Assembly (NCBI RefSeq): GCF_003073135.1
Contig: NZ_PGDQ01000001.1
Coordinates: 310,001 to 374,000, forward strand
Source: Euzebya rosea
Lineage (GTDB): Bacteria; Actinomycetota; Nitriliruptoria; Euzebyales; Euzebyaceae
DNA: 64,000 nucleotides
Reading direction: 5' to 3'
Position 1 is the stretch's first letter, and every line of letters starts with the position of its first letter. The notes below the pieces were generated by a model that was given only the letters and a program-made list of their open reading frames with translations, ran no database searches and was not told the DNA's origin. Positions 62,010 to 64,000 of the stretch are shown in pieces. The position numbers and the translations under genes were made by a program.

Positions 62010-63356
62010 GTGCGCAACCGCCTGCTCGTCGCCACCGTCGGCACCGTCGCCATCGGGGTGCTGCTGCTCGGCCTGCCCCTCGCGGTGGCCGTGCGGGGTG
62101 TGCTGACGACCCAGGCGTTCGAGACGCTGCAGCGCCAGGCCGAGCAGGTGCAGGTCCTGTTCAACCAGCAGCAGCTGTCGGGCAGCGAACGCCGGAACCT
62201 GCTGCACGACCTCGCCGGTCAGTTCGACGTGCGCTTCCAGGTCTTCGACCGGGTGATCCGCGACGGCAACCGCGTCGGCTTCCTGCTGACCGAGGACACC
62301 GGGGAGATGGCCGACGAGGAGGTCGACTTCACCGACGATCTCGACGCCGCCTTCGACGGCGAGCTCGGCCGGGCCGGCCGTGACGGGGTCCTGGCCGTGT
62401 CGGTGCCGCTGCGCATCGCCGGGGTCCCGCAGGTGCTGCGCGCCATCGCCCCCGACGACGAGCTCCGGTCGTCGTTGTCGGCTGCGTGGCTGTCCATCGG
62501 CGGCCTGGCGATCACGTCGTTGGGCATCGCGGGGTTCGTCGGCCTGATGGTGGCCCGTCGCATCGCCATGCCGCTGGAGGACCTGGCGGAGGCCGCCACC
62601 GCGCTCGGTGAGGGGGACTTCTCCGCTCGTGCGAAGGCCAGCGGCATCCCCGAGTCCGATCAGCTCGCCGCTGCCCTCAACATCACCGCCGAACGCCTGG
62701 GCATCCTCGTCGAGCGGAGCAAGTCCTTCGGCGCCGACGCCAGCCATCAGCTGCGCACCCCGCTGACCGCCCTCCGCTTGGATCTGGAGGCGCTGCAGCT
62801 GGCGGGTGCCGACGAGGCCCTGCTGGGGGCGGCGTTCAGCGAGGCCGATCGGCTGGAGGCCACCATCGAGGAGCTGCTGGCCCTGGCGGAGGTGCCGATG
62901 GGGGACGAGCACATCCAGCTGGCCACCCTCGTGGAGGAACGTGTCGAGTCGTGGCGGGCGCTGGCCCTGGCCGAGGACCGCCGCGTCGAGGTGTCCGCCG
63001 ACCCCGTGCCGCTGGTCCGAGGGCGGTCCGCCGCGATCGGCCAGTGCCTGCAGGTCCTGCTCGACAACGCGCTGGAGCACGGCGAGGGCACCATCAGCGT
63101 CACCGTCACGAGCGTCGAGTCGCCGCTGGTCCCCGAGCGGGGCTGGGTGCGCCTGTGCGTCACCGACGAAGGGGAGGGGTTCGCCGAGGACTCGGTGCCG
63201 GGCCGTGGCCTGCGGCTGGCCAAGTCGTTGGTCCAGGCCGAGGGCGGACGGATCAAGGTCCAGCGCCCCTCCACCGTGTGCCTGCTGCTGCCGGCCATGG
63301 GCGTCGAGGCCGGCCGTCTGATCCAGCCCAGCGTCGTCGAGGGGGAGCTGCGGTGA
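62010..63356 (+). CDS. Membrane sensor histidine kinase
   Basis: The 448-residue kinase has helix 1 (VATVGTVAIGVLLLGLPLAVAV), an extracytoplasmic sensor domain (about 34-165), helix 2 (AWLSIGGLAITSLGIAGFVGLMV), HAMP (about 185-237), HisKA with phosphoacceptor His246 in DASHQLRTPLTALRL, and a HATPase domain with N box LLDNALEHGEG, G1 DEGEGF and G2 GRGLRLAKSLV. GTG 62010 is the start. It partners the preceding response regulator. Its stop overlaps the lipoprotein gene (GTGA), so that protein may tune the sensor. Confidence 0.92.
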   Translation: MRNRLLVATVGTVAIGVLLLGLPLAVAVRGVLTTQAFETLQRQAEQVQVLFNQQQLSGSERRNLLHDLAGQFDVRFQVFDRVIRDGNRVGFLLTEDTGEMADEEVDFTDDLDAAFDGELGRAGRDGVLAVSVPLRIAGVPQVLRAIAPDDELRSSLSAAWLSIGGLAITSLGIAGFVGLMVARRIAMPLEDLAEAATALGEGDFSARAKASGIPESDQLAAALNITAERLGILVERSKSFGADASHQLRTPLTALRLDLEALQLAGADEALLGAAFSEADRLEATIEELLALAEVPMGDEHIQLATLVEERVESWRALALAEDRRVEVSADPVPLVRGRSAAIGQCLQVLLDNALEHGEGTISVTVTSVESPLVPERGWVRLCVTDEGEGFAEDSVPGRGLRLAKSLVQAEGGRIKVQRPSTVCLLLPAMGVEAGRLIQPSVVEGELR

Positions 63357-64000
63357 GGGGCCCCGCGGCGAAGGCGCTGCTGGTGGCCGGGCTCGTGGCC
63401 GGCCTCGCCGGATGCCAGCTGGTGGACCGCCAGGAGAACCTGCAGCCGACCGACACCGACCCCTCGGCCGCCGAGGCCGAGGAGCTGCTCGGCAACCCCG
63501 ACGAGGACTTCCCGTCGACGCTGGCGGGGCTGCGGGCCTTCGCCGGACCCGAGGCGCTGACCTGGCAGGACGAACCGGTCCTGGTCGACATGACGGTGTG
63601 GCTGACCCCGTCGGGCATGTGGGAGCGGTTGCGGGCGACCTACGTGGCCGCTGACGCCGACCGCATGATGACGGTCCGCGCTGACCCCGATCGGCTGCGC
63701 GTGGAGCGGCCGAGGCTCGAGGGGCTGGGGTTGCTGGAGCTGCCCGACGCGGCGGTGGCCGAGCTGCCGCCGGTGCCCGAGGGGCTCCTCGAACCGGCCG
63801 ACCTGGGGGCGGCGGCGGCCGACGCGCTTGCCTCCTGCGACGCCGGGGGCCAGCCGGTGGTGGCCGTCGTCTACGCCACCGGCGCACCAGCGGCCTGGGA
63901 CGGCTCGACCTGGACCACCCCGCCGGCCTGGCGGTCCACGGTCATCACCGAGACCGCCGGCGTGGCCGTCGACCCGACGAGCGGCACCCCCCTGGCCCCC
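63353..64000 (+). CDS. Lipoprotein in the two-component operon, 3' end off window
   Basis: The frame starts at GTG 63353, overlapping the kinase stop, and is open for 216 codons to the window edge. A lipoprotein signal (ALLVAGLVAGLAGC, lipobox Cys near residue 21) is followed by an acidic linker (DTDPSAAEAEELLG). An outer domain follows with repeated Trp (MTVWLTPSGMWERL, WDGSTWTTPPAW) and a pair-like Cys in ALASCDAGGQ. I recognise no family. Position in the operon recalls sensor-associated lipoproteins such as CseA in Streptomyces, but no sequence match can be claimed. Confidence 0.7.
   Translation, partial: MRGPAAKALLVAGLVAGLAGCQLVDRQENLQPTDTDPSAAEAEELLGNPDEDFPSTLAGLRAFAGPEALTWQDEPVLVDMTVWLTPSGMWERLRATYVAADADRMMTVRADPDRLRVERPRLEGLGLLELPDAAVAELPPVPEGLLEPADLGAAAADALASCDAGGQPVVAVVYATGAPAAWDGSTWTTPPAWRSTVITETAGVAVDPTSGTPLAP

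Noticed and set aside
60996-63887. A 963-codon leftward open frame opposite the two-component system
   Set aside because: The sense strand carries complete response regulator, kinase and lipoprotein genes with motifs and overlaps; the antisense product is repetitive Gly/Arg/Gln-rich noise.

Overview
The window is 64 kb of very GC-rich, densely coding DNA from an actinobacterium. Two mycothiol genes (mca and mshC), a mycobacterial-type LigD/Ku pair, UvrD2, a WS/DGAT acyltransferase, an Rv1683-like lipase/acyl-CoA synthetase fusion, a DtxR/IdeR-like iron box and many GTG starts all point there. A CWB2 cell-wall-binding-repeat protein beside deep-branching gene content would fit Nitriliruptoria/Euzebyales, but that placement is inference. 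I see no rRNA, tRNA, CRISPR array, insertion sequence or prophage. About 60 protein genes are supported. The first gene (secreted hydrolase) and the last (lipoprotein) run off the window edges.

Layout. 0-7 kb: secreted CocE-like hydrolase, clpS-DUF2017, a lipoprotein, a PIG-L deacetylase and ligD. 7-11.5 kb: small secreted protein, then a tight ku-fxsA-rsgA-nuclease operon. 11.5-19 kb: orphan degenerate histidine-kinase-like gene, HAD phosphatase, Fic-fold protein lacking the catalytic His, NrtR-type regulator, uvrD2, membrane protein, HD-GYP phosphodiesterase. 19-24 kb: DUF255 thioredoxin-like protein, two copies of a 44-bp palindromic element, vsr and two C5 DNA methyltransferases. 24-32 kb: MBL hydrolase, lipase/ligase fusion, DrrAB-type ABC exporter (permease frameshifted) with divergent MarR regulator, GGDEF cyclase, SRPBCC protein. 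32-40 kb: GCS2 ligase - aspartoacylase-like - WS/DGAT operon, mca, cinA-like gene, membrane protein, secreted TIM-barrel protein. 40-46.4 kb: iron-box-controlled heme oxygenase, two surface proteins sharing a neocarzinostatin-like domain, and hmuTUV. 46.4-53.5 kb: two ABC-F genes separated by an 82-bp-period repeat, then an MMPL exporter and its TetR regulator behind a clear promoter/operator. 53.5-64 kb: mshC, rnhB, malic enzyme, a tiny Cys-rich secreted protein, a GroES-like protein, and an HtrA protease divergent from a two-component system and lipoprotein.

Functional links. The strongest candidate for an undescribed system is the heme island. A DtxR/IdeR-like box precedes heme oxygenase. 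A chain of overlapping genes then encodes a membrane-tethered neocarzinostatin-like protein and HmuT-HmuU-HmuV, followed by a second protein with the same domain on CWB2 cell-wall-binding repeats. This reads as wall capture, membrane relay, import and heme degradation, with the neocarzinostatin-like fold where other actinobacteria use HtaA-type receptors. Also worth attention: Vsr with two C5 methyltransferases and no visible restriction enzyme, the His-less Fic protein, the ligase/hydrolase/acyltransferase operon, and several families of intergenic repeats.
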